From positions 1 through 55,846 of the forward strand of contig CAZGSR010000016.1 of the NCBI GenBank assembly GCA_964528645.1: a stretch of DNA of 55,846 nt, given 5' to 3'. Both the position numbers and the translations under genes were made by a program. The notes beneath the pieces were generated by a model. It saw only the letters and a program-made list of their open reading frames with translations. It did no database searches and was not told where the DNA came from. This document shows, one piece after another, positions 42,994 through 51,704 of this stretch. The stretch is from UBA5734 sp964528645. Its GTDB lineage: Bacteria > Bacillota > Clostridia > Saccharofermentanales > UBA5734. The stretch's first letter is position 1, and each line of letters begins with the position of its first letter.

Positions 42994-43658
42994 AGCGGTT
43001 TTTGCTTGGCCAACAATTTCAGGCAGCGGGCAAATTTGCTCAGTTCCTCAGGCTCAACCGGCAATTGTTCCTGCATCTCATGGCCCAGCTCAACCAGGTC
43101 ACGGACATCACCTTCCTTGAGTTCGACTTCGATCTCATAGAGGGGATCACTGAGGTCGCCGGCGATCAGTTCGCCACGGTCGATGGCCAGCTCCAGCAGA
43201 GAATCGCCGTAGCCGATGTCAAAGGTGATGCGCTCGAAGCGAGCTTCGCATAAAAGGATCAGAGGGCGTGCCTTGATCAGGCGCAGGGCTTCCTGCAATT
43301 GCGCATCAGGATCTCCCATGCTGGTGGCCTCACGTTTGAACCAGCTGGTATCGAGACCATTTTTCAGGTCACCGTCCCAGTCATCCGGAAACACGGCGGT
43401 CCATTCAAAGCGCTGGTGCAGCTCGCTGACCGTGGCTTCGCCTGTCTTGAGGGTCACCTCGGAGCGGTCGGAAACCTGGCGCAGGCGCAAGGTCATCTCG
43501 CGCTCGGTCAGGTCATGGCGGGGCGTGTCATAATAGAGGTTGACCAGGTTTTGCTCGCGGCGCGAGTCGGGCATGGTCAGGCGGGCTATCAGCGGATGTT
43601 CGATGATCGCGGACAAATCGGTATTGGCAGCAAGACGCAATTTGATTTCGGATTCCAA
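42990..43658 (-). CDS. CYTH domain protein
   Basis: Triphosphate tunnel metalloenzyme superfamily, 222 aa. The ExExK signature is at residues 2-6 (ESEIK), and further tunnel motifs include YYDTPRHDLTEREMTLRLR (substrate-binding Arg residues) and YEIEVELKEG near residue 185. Members hydrolyse tripolyphosphate, thiamine triphosphate or other organic triphosphates, or make cAMP; the length without a CHAD domain fits a small inorganic-triphosphatase-like enzyme. Its stop overlaps the next flavoprotein start by four bases; it follows pepF by 50 bases. Confidence 0.9.
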   Translation of the reverse strand: MESEIKLRLAANTDLSAIIEHPLIARLTMPDSRREQNLVNLYYDTPRHDLTEREMTLRLRQVSDRSEVTLKTGEATVSELHQRFEWTAVFPDDWDGDLKNGLDTSWFKREATSMGDPDAQLQEALRLIKARPLILLCEARFERITFDIGYGDSLLELAIDRGELIAGDLSDPLYEIEVELKEGDVRDLVELGHEMQEQLPVEPEELSKFARCLKLLAKQKPL

Positions 43659-43708
43659 GTTGGTTCCTCCCAGAGTCAGGTCAGCCGGATCAGGCTTGTT
43701 CCGGTGAT

Positions 43709-45589
43709 TTATGCAAGCAGTTGTTCCAGTTCATCCAGGGCCCTGGCAAACACAGCCAGGGCATTCTGGACCGGGGCAGCGGTTGACAAGTCGACCCCAG
43801 CCTTTTTCAGCAGATCAAGCGGATAGCCGGAGCCGCCGGAAGCAAGGAATGCGAGATATCGGCTGACAGCCGCCTCTCCTTCTTGGCGGATGTGCTGGCT
43901 CAGGGCCACCGCAGCAGAAAAACCAGTTGCATATTTGAACACATAGTAGGCATTGTAGAAATGCGGGATGCGGCTCCATTCCCAGTGCATGAAGGGATCA
44001 ATCACGACATCCGGACCGAAGTACAGGGTCAGCAACCCGCGGTAAAGCTCTGTCAAGACGTCTGAAGTCAGGGGCTGGCCTGCCTCGGCAGCCTGGTGGG
44101 CTTTCAGCTCGAATTCACAAAACATCGTCTGGCGGAAAACAGTCAGCCGGAATTCTTCGAGGAAATGGTTAAGCAGGGCAATTTTCTCCTGGCGCCCCTC
44201 CGGGGTTGAGCTGTCGCACTGGTCCATCCAGTGCTGCAGCAGCAGGTTTTCATTGACAGTCGAGGCGATCTCGGCCAGGAAAATCGGATAATGGGACAAG
44301 GCAAACGGCTGGCGGGATGAAAAATACGTATGAAGGCTGTGGCCAACCTCGTGGGCCAGCGTAAAGACGTCATTCTGCATGCCGCTGAAATTCAGCAGAA
44401 CATACGGATGGGTGCGATACGTGCCCCAGGAGTAGGCACCGGTCGTTTTGCCGGGTGTCTCATGGACATCGATCCACCGGTCCGTCAGGTGGCGCTCCAG
44501 AACAGCGGCGTATTCGTCACCAAGAGGGCTCAATCCAGCCTTGACCAGTTCACAGGCCTGACCATACGTGAAGTGGCGCTGGCTTTCAGCAACCAGCGGT
44601 ACATAGGTGTCATGGATATGCAAGTCAGGCAGGCCCATCAGGCGCTGGCGCAAACCCAGGTAGCGGTACAGGTCAGGGAGGCCATCATGGACGGCATCGA
44701 CCAGACCAGTCACGGTCTCCGTGGGCAGATTGTCGGCAAACAGGGCACCCGCCAGAGTGTCCGGGTGGCGGCGGGCAGCAGAAAAGGCGATGTCTGTTTT
44801 CACACGGGTGGCGTAGAGAGTTGCCAGGGTACGGCCGACTCTGGCATAGGATTCATGGATCTGGGCAAAAACCCGGGCCCGGATCTCACGGTCAGGATGC
44901 TCGCGCAGCTGGGCGAAGCGGCCGTGCGTCAGACGAGCCATCTGGCCTTGTTCATCCGGAAATTCACCCAGGTCGATTTCGACATGGTCGAGCATCGAGA
45001 ACACATCATTGATGCCTTCACTGGCCGGTCCGAATCGGGAAAGCAGCGCTTCCTCTGCTTCGCTGAGGGTGTGGGGCCGGTTGCGGATGCTGTTGTCGAT
45101 CAGCATCCTGAAATCAGCCAGTGCAGCGGTATTCGCCTGCCAGCTCTGGAGCTGTGCCGCATCAATCTGGGCCATTTCCGGCAGGATGAAGGCGGTCTGC
45201 TCGGCAAACTGGTAATAAAAGGCGGTGATCCGATCCGTCATGGCCTGGTAAATCGACTGGGTATTATCCTCGTCCCGATGCATCCGGGCATACGCCAACA
45301 GCTCGAGGCATTCTTGCTCCAGCTCATCTGAACCCCGGAGTGCAGCAGCCAGGTTGTCCGGGGACAGAGCCAGCAGACCGCGCCAGGAAATGAGTTCTGA
45401 CAGGAGCGCTGGCAATCGTTCAAATGCAGCCTCCCAGGCTGCATCATCCGGGAAGATATCCTCCAGACGCCAGCGTTCCTGTTCCGGAACGTCCGATCGA
45501 CTGGTAAAAGGGCCTGGGGACTGGATGCCAGCCAGGTGCTGTGCGCCAGGCTGGTCAGGTTCTCGAGGGGGGTCGGCTGGGGTTTCCAT
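43709..45589 (-). CDS. pepF: Oligoendopeptidase F
   Basis: Zinc metallopeptidase of the M3B family that cleaves medium-sized peptides in the cytosol, 626 aa. The zinc motif HEVGHSLHT is present and the third ligand lies in AEIASTVNE about 25-30 residues later. The N-terminal M3 oligoendopeptidase domain and the C-terminal ANTQGL-free but typical FKYATGFSAAVALSQHI segment complete the family pattern. The ATG at 45589 is preferred to one six codons earlier because GGAG lies five bases before it. It starts 19 bases after the beta-propeller gene and is co-oriented with the whole operon. Confidence 0.93.
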   Translation of the reverse strand: METPADPPREPDQPGAQHLAGIQSPGPFTSRSDVPEQERWRLEDIFPDDAAWEAAFERLPALLSELISWRGLLALSPDNLAAALRGSDELEQECLELLAYARMHRDEDNTQSIYQAMTDRITAFYYQFAEQTAFILPEMAQIDAAQLQSWQANTAALADFRMLIDNSIRNRPHTLSEAEEALLSRFGPASEGINDVFSMLDHVEIDLGEFPDEQGQMARLTHGRFAQLREHPDREIRARVFAQIHESYARVGRTLATLYATRVKTDIAFSAARRHPDTLAGALFADNLPTETVTGLVDAVHDGLPDLYRYLGLRQRLMGLPDLHIHDTYVPLVAESQRHFTYGQACELVKAGLSPLGDEYAAVLERHLTDRWIDVHETPGKTTGAYSWGTYRTHPYVLLNFSGMQNDVFTLAHEVGHSLHTYFSSRQPFALSHYPIFLAEIASTVNENLLLQHWMDQCDSSTPEGRQEKIALLNHFLEEFRLTVFRQTMFCEFELKAHQAAEAGQPLTSDVLTELYRGLLTLYFGPDVVIDPFMHWEWSRIPHFYNAYYVFKYATGFSAAVALSQHIRQEGEAAVSRYLAFLASGGSGYPLDLLKKAGVDLSTAAPVQNALAVFARALDELEQLLA

Positions 45590-45608
45590 GCTCGCTCCTT
45601 GCTTCATG

Positions 45609-46754
45609 CTATTGTATCGTCAACCGGTGCACCCCTGTCGAGGTCACGACCGTCAGAGTCTGTGGATCAGAAAAAGCCAACCGGACAATCTCAGCCGCCA
45701 GATTCGCATCGAGGCGCAGGGACTGGGTTTTGGCATCATAGACGAGTACCCGGGTCGAACTGCCCAGAGCCAGGAGAGAACCGGAAACAGCAGGGGCTGT
45801 GGCGTCTTCACCGATCTCTGTCCGCAGACCCATCTGGCCGGAGCCAGACAGCGGATACAGCCCCAGTTTACCACTGACACGCTCTCCCGCCAACACGACA
45901 AGGCCGGAAGCCGTATCCGATAACGATTCGATCCGGGGTAGATCGATGGAAAACCGGGGCTGGCCGGCGGAATAATCGACGCCAGTCACGTTCGAATCAC
46001 TGCTGATGACCAGCTCTCCAGCCTCGTCATAGTTCAAGACGGGATAGAGCCCCTGGACATCGAGAATCCTCTGGCCCACCGCCTCACCATCGAGCGCAAA
46101 GCGCTTGAGCACCGGCCTGGTCGACAGGCCATCGGCATTGACCAGGGCCACATCAAAGAACTGCGCATCCGGGGTGAACTGGACTGACAGGACATAGCCG
46201 GATTCCGGGAAATGGCATTCGTACTGCAGCTCGCCGGTGGTGCTGTCGACAATTGCCACCACGCCGGTGCTGTCATGGCGATCCTCGACCAGAGCCAGAA
46301 GGTTGCCTGGTCCAAACGCTGCCCCGACGATCCGGCCCTCCCGGGTGCCCGTGGTCAAGGGGCCCGTTTCATCGATGATCGTAAAACTGGTTCCTCCCCG
46401 GTCAGCAGCCAGCAACCGGCTGGTGCCCACGACCGCATAAGGAGACACCATGTCGATTTCGCGGGCAAAAACCTCACTGCCGTCCAGCGCCAGATAGGCC
46501 AGACGATTGTGGGTCAGTTTGACGATCCCCTGGCCAAATGGGTACAGACGCTGTGCTTCGGTCGCATCACAGGTAAAACCAAGTTGGGCAGCAGCAGCCA
46601 GGTCGACACTTTCGGTCGCATCAGGCAGCACGGTCTGCTCCGGAATGCTCAGGGCCAAGGCTACTGCAGCCGCGAGCAAAAGGAATGCCAGCAGGATCAG
46701 GATGACCAGGCTGGCTTTGCTGCGGTGGGACTGATACGCTCTCGGTGGTGTCAT
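45609..46754 (-). CDS. DUF5711-like membrane-anchored beta-propeller protein
   Basis: An N-terminal membrane anchor (about residues 15-37) is followed by an extracytoplasmic domain of repeated short beta-strand units (LAYLALDGSEV, LLALVEDRHDS, VVLAGERVSGKLGLYPL, VLVYDAKTQSLRLD) that reads as a WD40/PQQ-like propeller. It resembles DUF5711 of Clostridia, whose function is unknown. It overlaps the DUF4340 gene by four bases, so it likely works with the Gld-like ABC system. A sensor or substrate-binding role outside the membrane is inference only. Confidence 0.82.
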   Translation of the reverse strand: MTPPRAYQSHRSKASLVILILLAFLLLAAAVALALSIPEQTVLPDATESVDLAAAAQLGFTCDATEAQRLYPFGQGIVKLTHNRLAYLALDGSEVFAREIDMVSPYAVVGTSRLLAADRGGTSFTIIDETGPLTTGTREGRIVGAAFGPGNLLALVEDRHDSTGVVAIVDSTTGELQYECHFPESGYVLSVQFTPDAQFFDVALVNADGLSTRPVLKRFALDGEAVGQRILDVQGLYPVLNYDEAGELVISSDSNVTGVDYSAGQPRFSIDLPRIESLSDTASGLVVLAGERVSGKLGLYPLSGSGQMGLRTEIGEDATAPAVSGSLLALGSSTRVLVYDAKTQSLRLDANLAAEIVRLAFSDPQTLTVVTSTGVHRLTIQ

Positions 46755-48295
46755 GAAATGGCCGGGTACCCTTTGCTGGTGTCGAACACGCCGTCCACGG
46801 CATGGTCGATGGCATACTGCAGCTGCGAGACAGCAACCAGAAGGCCTTCCTGGCCGACCTGTCCGGATGTGAAGGTATCGCGGTGACTGACGTAAAAGCC
46901 AGTGTAGCTGCCGTCGATTAAAACGTAATCAGTATACGCATCCCGGGAGACAAATTCAATGACCAGGGCCTTGGCGTCACTTTGGCTGGCCGGATCCGGC
47001 TTGAGCGTGTAGGTGATCCGGCTGGTCACAGGCCCATCCGGGCTGGCTGCCAGATCGAAACCATCGATCCGGATCCCGATCAGGGTCTGGTAGAATGTGC
47101 TGAACAAGTTCTCTCCGGACTGGCTGATAATCTTGGCATCCTGGCCATCCAACGTCAATTCAACGGTTTCATCTGTGATCTTCTGGCCTTCTTCGACCGA
47201 CAATCCCAGCTCATGCTGCTCGCCTTCAAGGTCGAGCGATACCGAGGAGACTTTCCAGATGCTCATCAGGGCCACAAACCGGTCGACATAGTCGGTCAGC
47301 GGCAGATCCACTGCGGTCAGCGCATCCGCCTGCACCGTCATGATCGCTGGCAAAGCGGTGCTGGTCACATAGTATTGACCATTGCCAGCGCTGTCACCGA
47401 TGCGGATGAGCACCTCTTTGCCGGTCAAGGTCACCAGTTCGAGCTGGTATTTAGGTTGCGCCAGGCCGTAGCGCTCGAGGTTACTGGCATCGAGATCGAC
47501 CATACGGACCGCGGAGAGATTGAGGATGCTGTTCAACAGACTGGTCAGGGTATCTGGATTGCCGGGGCGGGCAACCGGCTGCGTCAGATTGAAGGCCAAG
47601 CCAGAAGCAGCATCTGCCGGGTCACTGGGCTGGAGGTTCGTCGCGAGGCTGAGCTGGTCATCCCGCCGAAAAAAAGTCATGCTGGTCAGGTCAGTCGTTG
47701 CCAGGCCGCCAATGGCCTGGCTGAGGTCGACCAGGTCCATGAGAGACTGGCTGGCCTGGTCCTTGAACCGGCTGTCCACGGCATAAATGCGGGTATCCTG
47801 GCTGATCCGGGTATAGACACCCTGACCCGAACTCAAGCTGCTGCCGAATTCGACGGTCTTGCTGCTGCCATTGGAAAAAACGATCGAGATCGTGCTGGCC
47901 GGTCGGTTGAGGCCGAACGCGGCGAGGTCGTCCGGATCGTCTACAATCACTTCGGAATAGGTCATGGACAGGGCAGCCTCGGCCAAACCGGACAAGCTGG
48001 TCTGGCTGATTGGCAGCCCCTGGTCCTCGGCCAGTTTCCAGGTGATGAGTGTCTGGCCAGAAGCATCCTGAGTCCGTTCCGGTAAAAGGGTCAAGTCCGA
48101 CAGGTTGTTGTGGACGGCAATCCGGGCAACTTCAGCAGGATCGATTGTGAACAGCACAGACTGGGACTGTGTTGTTGCTGCACTCGTTTCACCACTCGAC
48201 CCGGGTTCTGGAACCAGGGCCAAAGTCACCCAGAGGGCAACCAGAACCACCAGCACCCCCGAAAGGATCAGCAAACTGCGCATGTTTTTCTTCAT
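46751..48295 (-). CDS. DUF4340 domain protein
   Basis: An N-terminal membrane anchor (about residues 5-26) is followed by an extracytoplasmic domain of about 480 residues. The DUF4340 pattern appears as two related halves that begin with an ideal strand (SVLFTIDPAEVARIAVHN) and contain W-K-L and FGL.RPASTISIVFSNG segments. DUF4340 genes are commonly found beside GldG-like ABC components in many bacteria (established context), but no biochemical role is known to me. It lies 34 bases after the GldG-like gene and overlaps the beta-propeller gene by four bases. Confidence 0.88.
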   Translation of the reverse strand: MKKNMRSLLILSGVLVVLVALWVTLALVPEPGSSGETSAATTQSQSVLFTIDPAEVARIAVHNNLSDLTLLPERTQDASGQTLITWKLAEDQGLPISQTSLSGLAEAALSMTYSEVIVDDPDDLAAFGLNRPASTISIVFSNGSSKTVEFGSSLSSGQGVYTRISQDTRIYAVDSRFKDQASQSLMDLVDLSQAIGGLATTDLTSMTFFRRDDQLSLATNLQPSDPADAASGLAFNLTQPVARPGNPDTLTSLLNSILNLSAVRMVDLDASNLERYGLAQPKYQLELVTLTGKEVLIRIGDSAGNGQYYVTSTALPAIMTVQADALTAVDLPLTDYVDRFVALMSIWKVSSVSLDLEGEQHELGLSVEEGQKITDETVELTLDGQDAKIISQSGENLFSTFYQTLIGIRIDGFDLAASPDGPVTSRITYTLKPDPASQSDAKALVIEFVSRDAYTDYVLIDGSYTGFYVSHRDTFTSGQVGQEGLLVAVSQLQYAIDHAVDGVFDTSKGYPAIS

Positions 48296-48329
48296 TCAAG
48301 ACACTCCCAATCATTGCAACTAAAAAGCG

Positions 48330-49802
48330 TTACAGATTTTTGCGGCGGCGGTAGACCCACAGGGCCAGACCAAACAGGATGGCTGGAATCACCAGAATCG
48401 CCAGGACCGACACCAAGCCGTTGACGGTAGCATTTCCAGTTGCGACTGCAAAGCTCGGCGGCATTTTGGCCTCGATGTACAGGACATCGGCAGCATCAGG
48501 GCCGGCCAGCCACTGGATGCTGTAGAAGAACAGCCCGGCATTGTAGATGTTGTTGCCATACTGGTTGACCACGGCATCCCCAAACACCGAGCTGGAACCA
48601 ACGACCATGACCCGGGTGCTATCGGTGACGGTGCTGCCATCGACATAGCCTTCATGAGTGCTGATGGCTGCCAGGACCTGTGTTCCCGCTTCCGAGCTGG
48701 CCAGAGGATCGCCGCCCGCTTCACGCACGCCCTGGGCGGATGTGGTCACAATGGCCTCTGTCTTGATGTAATCTTTGCCGCTGTTCAGAAGATCGATCGC
48801 CCGGTTGTTGTCAGCCAAGGTATAGCCATCAATGGCTTGCGGAGTGATGGTGCTGGCCGGTGCAATGGCCCGGAGCAGATAGGGATCATCGTTCAGGCGG
48901 TAGTCAGGGTTGCCTTCCCGGATTTTGTCGCTGCTCAAGGCCAGGTCGTAATCAGCGAGCACCGAGTTGAGTTGGGGCAGTTCTGTGGTGCCAAAAGATG
49001 CAATCACCATCAGGCTGCCACCGGTGCGCAGATAGCGGTCGATCGAATCTGCCTCGGCAACTGTCAGGTCTTTTCTGGGATCGATCATGACCAGAGCAGC
49101 GCAGTCCCCAGGCACGGAATCACCAGCAAACAGGTCCAGTTCAGCGACAGCGAAATTGTTGTTCTTGAGCAATCCAGTCATCGCGGAATAGTCGGTTATG
49201 TAATCGGCCTCATCATGACCACGGGTAAAATAGATCGTCGGTGTGACGGGCGACAGGACAGACTGGATGGCTCCGGTCAGGCTCTGCTCAGCAGTCACAC
49301 CCGTCAGGACGGTCTGGTAGGTCTGGTAGTCCAGCTCAGTCTGGAACAGATCCTCGTAACGGACCACTTTGCCCTTTCCGGTTGCCTGGCTGTTCAGGAC
49401 CAGGTCCCCTTGCTTGGCAGCCAGGTAACCGGATGGGTCGATTTCTGCCAGGACAGAGGGGGTCCGGTCTGGATCGATGAAACGGACCGTCAGTTGTCCT
49501 CCTGACTTGGCTTCGTATTCCCTGAGCAGGGGCAGGATGCTGGCATACCCAAATGAAGCAGCATCGTCCTCGCGAAACAGTGCGGTCAAGGTCACTGGCT
49601 GGTCCATCTCGGCCAAAATAGCCTCGCTGACATCACCCAGGGTGTACAACTGGCCGGACGACCAGTCCCATTTGAGTTTTTCTCCCAGCAGCTGGTCGAA
49701 CAGGATGTTGAAGACCAGCAGGATGGCAAGAAAGATCACGGTCATTGAAACAGAAAAAAGCTGCAGGGTCCGGTTCCTGCGGTCTGTGGAAGGCTTTTTC
49801 AT
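48330..49802 (-). CDS. GldG-like ABC transporter auxiliary protein
   Basis: Auxiliary component of an ABC-2 system, 490 aa. Membrane segments lie at both ends (about 17-37 and 458-482, the latter ending in RRRKNL), with a large extracytoplasmic ABC-transport-uncharacterised domain between them (IYFTRGHDEADYITDYSAMTGLL, DRYLRTGGSLMVIASFG), as in GldG. In Bacteroidota GldA-GldF-GldG belong to the gliding apparatus; in Clostridia gliding is not expected and the complex probably moves or assembles something at the envelope. It is four bases from the permease gene. Confidence 0.88.
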   Translation of the reverse strand: MKKPSTDRRNRTLQLFSVSMTVIFLAILLVFNILFDQLLGEKLKWDWSSGQLYTLGDVSEAILAEMDQPVTLTALFREDDAASFGYASILPLLREYEAKSGGQLTVRFIDPDRTPSVLAEIDPSGYLAAKQGDLVLNSQATGKGKVVRYEDLFQTELDYQTYQTVLTGVTAEQSLTGAIQSVLSPVTPTIYFTRGHDEADYITDYSAMTGLLKNNNFAVAELDLFAGDSVPGDCAALVMIDPRKDLTVAEADSIDRYLRTGGSLMVIASFGTTELPQLNSVLADYDLALSSDKIREGNPDYRLNDDPYLLRAIAPASTITPQAIDGYTLADNNRAIDLLNSGKDYIKTEAIVTTSAQGVREAGGDPLASSEAGTQVLAAISTHEGYVDGSTVTDSTRVMVVGSSSVFGDAVVNQYGNNIYNAGLFFYSIQWLAGPDAADVLYIEAKMPPSFAVATGNATVNGLVSVLAILVIPAILFGLALWVYRRRKNL

Positions 49803-49806
49803 GGTG

Positions 49807-50601
49807 TCACCTCTGGCTCCAGCGCCGTTTTTCGATCAGTCGGTTGGTCAAGAACAAGAATGCGGCCGCAACACTGAGCAAAAACACCAGTGGCGACAGG
49901 GCGAAGATCCCATTGGTCAGGTCCGTGATCCGGGACATCGGGCTGAACCACTGCAAAGCTTGGGTTACGGCTTGACCAGCCTGGTCGATACGGGTATCCG
50001 CCAGTCCGAAGACATTCAGCTGTGCGAGGACTGTAGTCACCATCTGGCCAGCCATCGAGGCGATGGCATCGAGCAGGGTCATGGCGATGATGACGACAAA
50101 CGTGATGACAGCCGCGATGATCTGGTTTTCCGTGGTGGCTGAGGCAAACAGCCCGATGGCCAGGAATGCAGCCGACAGGAACAGGAAACCCAGATAAGCC
50201 CCGAGGACGTTGAAATCAATCAGGCCACCATAGGCCAGGGTGACAGCCAGATGGAGCAACGTACCTGCCAGCAGGGTCCCCAGCATGGCCAGGGCAGCCA
50301 GGTATTTGCCCAGGACGACCTCCACCGTGCTGGCCGGTGACGTCAAAAGCAGCACTTCGGTGCCATTCTTGCGGTCCTCGGCAAAAGTGCGCATGGTCAG
50401 AAGCGGCACAACGATGAACAGGAACGATTGCATGAAGGCGATTTCGCCAACCATGTCCTGGTACGACTGCAGGACGCCGGCAGAAAAATACAGGCCGCTG
50501 AGCAGCATGAAAATGGCAAGGACGACAAAACCGATTGGAGACCGGAAATACGCCAGATAGTCCCGTTTGAAAATGGCCAGGATTCTTGTCATGGTGCTCA
50601 C
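49807..50601 (-). CDS. ABC-2 permease (GldF-like)
   Basis: Integral membrane permease of 264 aa with six hydrophobic segments. The opening segment AIFKRDYLAYFRSPIGFVVLAIFM and FIVVPLLTMRTFAEDRKNGTEVLLLTSP are the typical first helix and connecting loop of ABC-2/GldF permeases. Paired with the ATPase gene that it overlaps by four bases and with the GldG-like gene next in line. Confidence 0.9.
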   Translation of the reverse strand: MSTMTRILAIFKRDYLAYFRSPIGFVVLAIFMLLSGLYFSAGVLQSYQDMVGEIAFMQSFLFIVVPLLTMRTFAEDRKNGTEVLLLTSPASTVEVVLGKYLAALAMLGTLLAGTLLHLAVTLAYGGLIDFNVLGAYLGFLFLSAAFLAIGLFASATTENQIIAAVITFVVIIAMTLLDAIASMAGQMVTTVLAQLNVFGLADTRIDQAGQAVTQALQWFSPMSRITDLTNGIFALSPLVFLLSVAAAFLFLTNRLIEKRRWSQR

Positions 50602-51551
50602 CCCTTCTTCCCTTCCGGATTTGATGCGGTCACCTGCAGGAAGATCTCCTCCAGAGTCGGATCGAGCGATTTGAATTCAATGATCGGCCAGCCCTGGCGG
50701 GCCATCTCGAAAAAGATCGGTTTTCTTGCTTCGGTCCCAGGCTCCAGTTCAATCTCGAACACCGTAAGATTGCCTTCCTTCTCGGCCAGGACCATAACAG
50801 CACGCACCCCAGGGAGCTGGCGCAGTTTTTCGATGATATCGCGAGCGGGGCCTTCTGCGGTCATGGAGAGTTTGCTGGTCTGGGCTATCTGGCGCGACAG
50901 ACCTTCGGGTGTGTCGATTGCTGCGATGGTGCCCTGGTTGATGATGACAACCCGGTCGCAGACTGCCTTGACTTCGGTCAAGATATGCGAGCTCAGGATG
51001 ACCGTGTGCTTTTTGCCCAGGTCCTTGATCAGGTTTCTGATCTCGATGATCTGCTTGGGGTCGAGGCCGACGGTCGGTTCGTCCAGTACCAGGACCTCAG
51101 GATTTCCGACCAGTGCCTGGGCGATACCCACGCGCTGGCGATAGCCCTTGGAGAGATTCTTGATCAGCCGTCCGGCGACATCGGTCACCCGGGCCAGCTT
51201 CATGATCTCGGCCAGTTGCCGGGTCTGTTCCTGTTTCCTGACCCCTTTCAGGTCACAGACAAAACGCAGGTATTCCTGGACCGTCATGTCGAGGTAGAGG
51301 GGTGGATTCTCCGGCAGATAGCCGATGTGGCGCTTAGCCTCCTGCGGATTGTCCAGGATATCAAAGCCTGCGATTCTGACCGTGCCTGATGAAGCCGACA
51401 GATAGCCGGTCAATATATTCATGGTGGTCGATTTCCCGGCACCGTTCGGACCCAGGAAGCCCAGAACTTCGCCTTTTTCGACGGTGAAGCTGATGTCGTT
51501 GACAGCTTTTACCCCACCGTAGTGCTTGACCAGATTTTGAATCTCGATCAT
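50598..51551 (-). CDS. ABC transporter ATPase (GldA/CcmA-like)
   Basis: ATPase subunit of the Gld-like system, 317 aa. Walker A GPNGAGKST, signature LSKGYRQRVGIAQAL, Walker B VLVLDEPTVGLD, H-loop VILSSHIL. The LSKGYRQRVG form is typical of ABC-2 multidrug/GldA-type ATPases. The last 90 residues form a C-terminal extension ending in LEEIFLQVTA, also usual in this group. It is the first gene of a nine-gene minus-strand run with mostly overlapping or near-touching genes. A TGATATAAT promoter and a 10-bp stem-loop lie in its leader. Confidence 0.93.
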   Translation of the reverse strand: MIEIQNLVKHYGGVKAVNDISFTVEKGEVLGFLGPNGAGKSTTMNILTGYLSASSGTVRIAGFDILDNPQEAKRHIGYLPENPPLYLDMTVQEYLRFVCDLKGVRKQEQTRQLAEIMKLARVTDVAGRLIKNLSKGYRQRVGIAQALVGNPEVLVLDEPTVGLDPKQIIEIRNLIKDLGKKHTVILSSHILTEVKAVCDRVVIINQGTIAAIDTPEGLSRQIAQTSKLSMTAEGPARDIIEKLRQLPGVRAVMVLAEKEGNLTVFEIELEPGTEARKPIFFEMARQGWPIIEFKSLDPTLEEIFLQVTASNPEGKKG

Positions 51552-51593
51552 GGGTACCCCTCCGGAACAAGAATCAGCTGCTCCAGCGTCTGA

Positions 51594-51625
51594 CCTGCCA
51601 GATGACCGAAGCGAAATCTGGCAGG
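51594..51625 (-). other. Stem-loop in the Gld-like operon leader
   Basis: CCTGCCAGAT and ATCTGGCAGG form a perfect 10-bp stem around 12 bases, between the promoter and the start of the ATPase gene. No T run, so not a standard terminator. Confidence 0.5.
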
Positions 51626-51647
51626 CTGGATGGAAACAGCCGATACG

Positions 51648-51656
51648 ATTATATCA
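51648..51656 (-). promoter_or_regulatory. Extended -10 promoter of the Gld-like operon
   Basis: TGATATAAT on the minus strand, 97 bases upstream of the ATPase ATG and upstream of the leader stem-loop. Confidence 0.55.
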
Positions 51657-51704
51657 GATTGGATGTGGCAGTGATGGCCTGCTTCTGTGAACGTTAGCTG
51701 AACA

